Shown here: in pieces, positions 62,906-64,000 of the stretch | Numbering within the stretch: position 1 is the stretch's first letter | How the letters are laid out: the number at the start of each line of letters is the position of its first letter | From: an uncultured Lachnospiraceae bacterium | GTDB taxonomy: Bacteria > Bacillota > Clostridia > Lachnospirales > Lachnospiraceae | DNA length: 64,000 nucleotides | Reading direction: 5' to 3' | Assembly: GCA_947245585.1 (NCBI GenBank) | Contig: CAMXPV010000013.1 | Location: forward strand, 1-64,000 | The notes under the pieces: generated by a model | What the model was told of the DNA's origin: nothing | What the model saw: only the letters and a program-made list of their open reading frames with translations | The model's database searches: none | Position numbers and translations under genes: made by a program

Positions 62906-63781
62906 ATGAGCAGTGCAAAAGCTGATACACCCAATCAGAAATTCAGATCGAAAAGAAGAAATCAGATCATTGGGAAAATTGTTATTTATGCAATTTTGCT
63001 GGTGATTACCATATGTATGATCCTTCCCTTTTTGTGGATGCTGTCCGCGTCCATCAAATCCAACCGGGAAGTCTTTGTGATGGATCCGTTTGTGTGGATT
63101 CCGAAGCAGCCGAAATGGGATAATTATATCAAAATCTGGACGAAGATTCCGCTGTTAAAATTTGTGCAGAATACGGTAATTCTCACCATTGTGGTGACGT
63201 TTTTACAGCTTCTCACATCGAGTTTTGCGGCCTATTCATTTGCGAAATTGGAGTTCAAACATAAAAATGCGCTGTTTCTCGCTTACATAGCGACCATTGC
63301 CATGCCCTGGCAGGTATACATGGTGCCCCAGTTTATCATGATGAGAAGCATGGGACTGAATGATAAACTTTTGGCAATGATCTGCCTGCAGGCGTTCTCG
63401 GCCTTTGGCGTATTTTTGATGAAACAGTTTTATGAGGGCATACCGAATGATCTGTGTGAGGCGGCCAGAATAGACGGCATGAGCGAATACCGGATCTATG
63501 CCAAAATTATGCTGCCGCTCTCGAAGCCGGCGCTCTCGACGCTTACGATTTTTACCTTTGTGAATACATGGAACGACTATCTCGGCCCGTTAATCTATTT
63601 GAGAACCGAGACGAAAAAGACCATTCAGCTCGGACTGAAAATGTTCATCGGTCAGTATTCCGCAGAGTATGGACTGATTATGGCGGGCTCCGTTGTCTCC
63701 CTGATACCGGTTATCATCGTGTTCTTATGCCTGCAGAAGTATTTTGTGGAAGGCGTGGCATCTACGGGTTTGAAGGGTTGA
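62906..63781 (+). CDS. Sugar ABC transporter permease (UgpE/AraQ type)
   Basis: The 291-aa protein has six membrane helices and the coupling loop DLCEAARIDGMSEYRIYAKI near residues 188-207. WNDYLGPLIYL and the C-terminal YFVEGVASTGLKG are typical of the family. GGAAGGAGG precedes the ATG. The ATPase of this importer is not in the window and is probably shared. Confidence 0.93.
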   Translation: MSSAKADTPNQKFRSKRRNQIIGKIVIYAILLVITICMILPFLWMLSASIKSNREVFVMDPFVWIPKQPKWDNYIKIWTKIPLLKFVQNTVILTIVVTFLQLLTSSFAAYSFAKLEFKHKNALFLAYIATIAMPWQVYMVPQFIMMRSMGLNDKLLAMICLQAFSAFGVFLMKQFYEGIPNDLCEAARIDGMSEYRIYAKIMLPLSKPALSTLTIFTFVNTWNDYLGPLIYLRTETKKTIQLGLKMFIGQYSAEYGLIMAGSVVSLIPVIIVFLCLQKYFVEGVASTGLKG

Positions 63782-63815
63782 CGGCGGACATATGGAACAG
63801 GACGGAGGAGAATAT

Positions 63816-64000
63816 ATGTTATTTGAAACGATGCCGGAGATTACCGGAGAGGAAGTGGAACGGGCATTAGCGTTCTGCGCCGGACAGGTGGTAAGGAACC
63901 TGAAAGAGTTTACACACAAATTTCAGAAGGCGTACAGCGAGAACGGCTTTTATCAGCCCATTGAAAACAATTACTGGACGACCGGATTCTGGACGGGAGA
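63816..64000 (+). CDS. GH88-family unsaturated uronyl hydrolase, N-terminal part
   Basis: Only the first ~61 codons are present; the gene runs off the window. The start MLFETMPEITGEEVERALAF follows GGAGGAG at 5 bases. The visible end, NNYWTTGFWTG, matches the conserved Trp-rich N-terminal block of GH88 enzymes, which hydrate and remove the unsaturated uronic acid left by polysaccharide lyases. No signal peptide is seen. It follows the permeases by 34 bases, and fits the heparinase-like lyase at the other end of the locus. Confidence 0.8.
   Translation, partial: MLFETMPEITGEEVERALAFCAGQVVRNLKEFTHKFQKAYSENGFYQPIENNYWTTGFWTG

Overview
The window reads as a chromosomal segment of a Clostridia-class Firmicute, most likely a Lachnospiraceae-type gut anaerobe. 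The evidence is a glgC/glgD pair, spoVG, a DnaI/DnaD-type helicase-loading operon, YesM/YesN-type two-component genes beside sugar ABC transporters, an EFR1-type flavodoxin/ferredoxin protein, strong Shine-Dalgarno sites, many ATGA overlaps and mid-range GC with TTG/GTG starts. No rRNA, tRNA, CRISPR array or complete insertion sequence was seen.

Layout. 1-1949: end of the F1Fo ATP synthase operon (atpG tail, atpD, atpC). 2.0-7.7 kb: a chemoreceptor, a small conserved protein of unknown function, an 846-residue membrane-anchored protein with a degenerate C39-like tail, and a HAD phosphatase that ends inside a bidirectional terminator shared with the convergent queT. 8.4-11.8 kb: an XRE regulator divergent from an SGNH-like/MBOAT O-acylation pair, with three 30-bp-phased repeats between them. 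11.8-16.8 kb, minus strand: Prs-like enzyme, DnaI-like and DnaD-like loaders, then murC; a cluster of DnaA-box-like sites lies upstream of the loader genes. 17-19.9 kb: glycogen genes glgC-glgD, then spoVG.

20.1-28.8 kb is one apparent operon: a polar amino-acid ABC transporter, a cytidylate-kinase-like protein, a circularly permuted ATP-grasp enzyme, an Alpha-E protein, a transglutaminase-like protein, and two tandem M14 AstE/AspA-type proteins of which the second has lost its metal ligands. This is the best candidate for an undescribed pathway, linking amino-acid uptake to amide/peptide bond making and breaking. pth-mfd follow, then a decayed DinJ/PIN toxin-antitoxin remnant.

33.6-42.4 kb is a sucrose/fructoside locus: PfkB-family sugar-phosphate kinase, LacI repressor with a perfect operator at the start of the target transcript, ABC importer, GH32 and an amylosucrase-like GH13. 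42.5-45.3 kb: LytTR/GHKL two-component pair, a charged coiled-coil protein and a 34-residue protein. 45.5-48.8 kb: an AT-richer restriction-modification operon (HNH nuclease plus two m5C methyltransferases). 48.9-52.5 kb: alpha/beta hydrolase, membrane-embedded MurF-like ligase and a divergent Ddl. 52.6-54.8 kb: redox module (EFR1, TetR, flavinylated FMN-binding protein) interrupted by a ~240-bp near-perfect hairpin.

54.8-64 kb is a uronic-acid polysaccharide locus: heparinase II/III-like lyase, YesN-type regulator, a YesM-type kinase split by one in-frame TAA, divergent from an ABC importer and a GH88 hydrolase cut by the window edge. The lyase would make unsaturated uronyl oligosaccharides and GH88 would remove the unsaturated end.

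All family assignments come from reading motifs in the translations; no database search was run.
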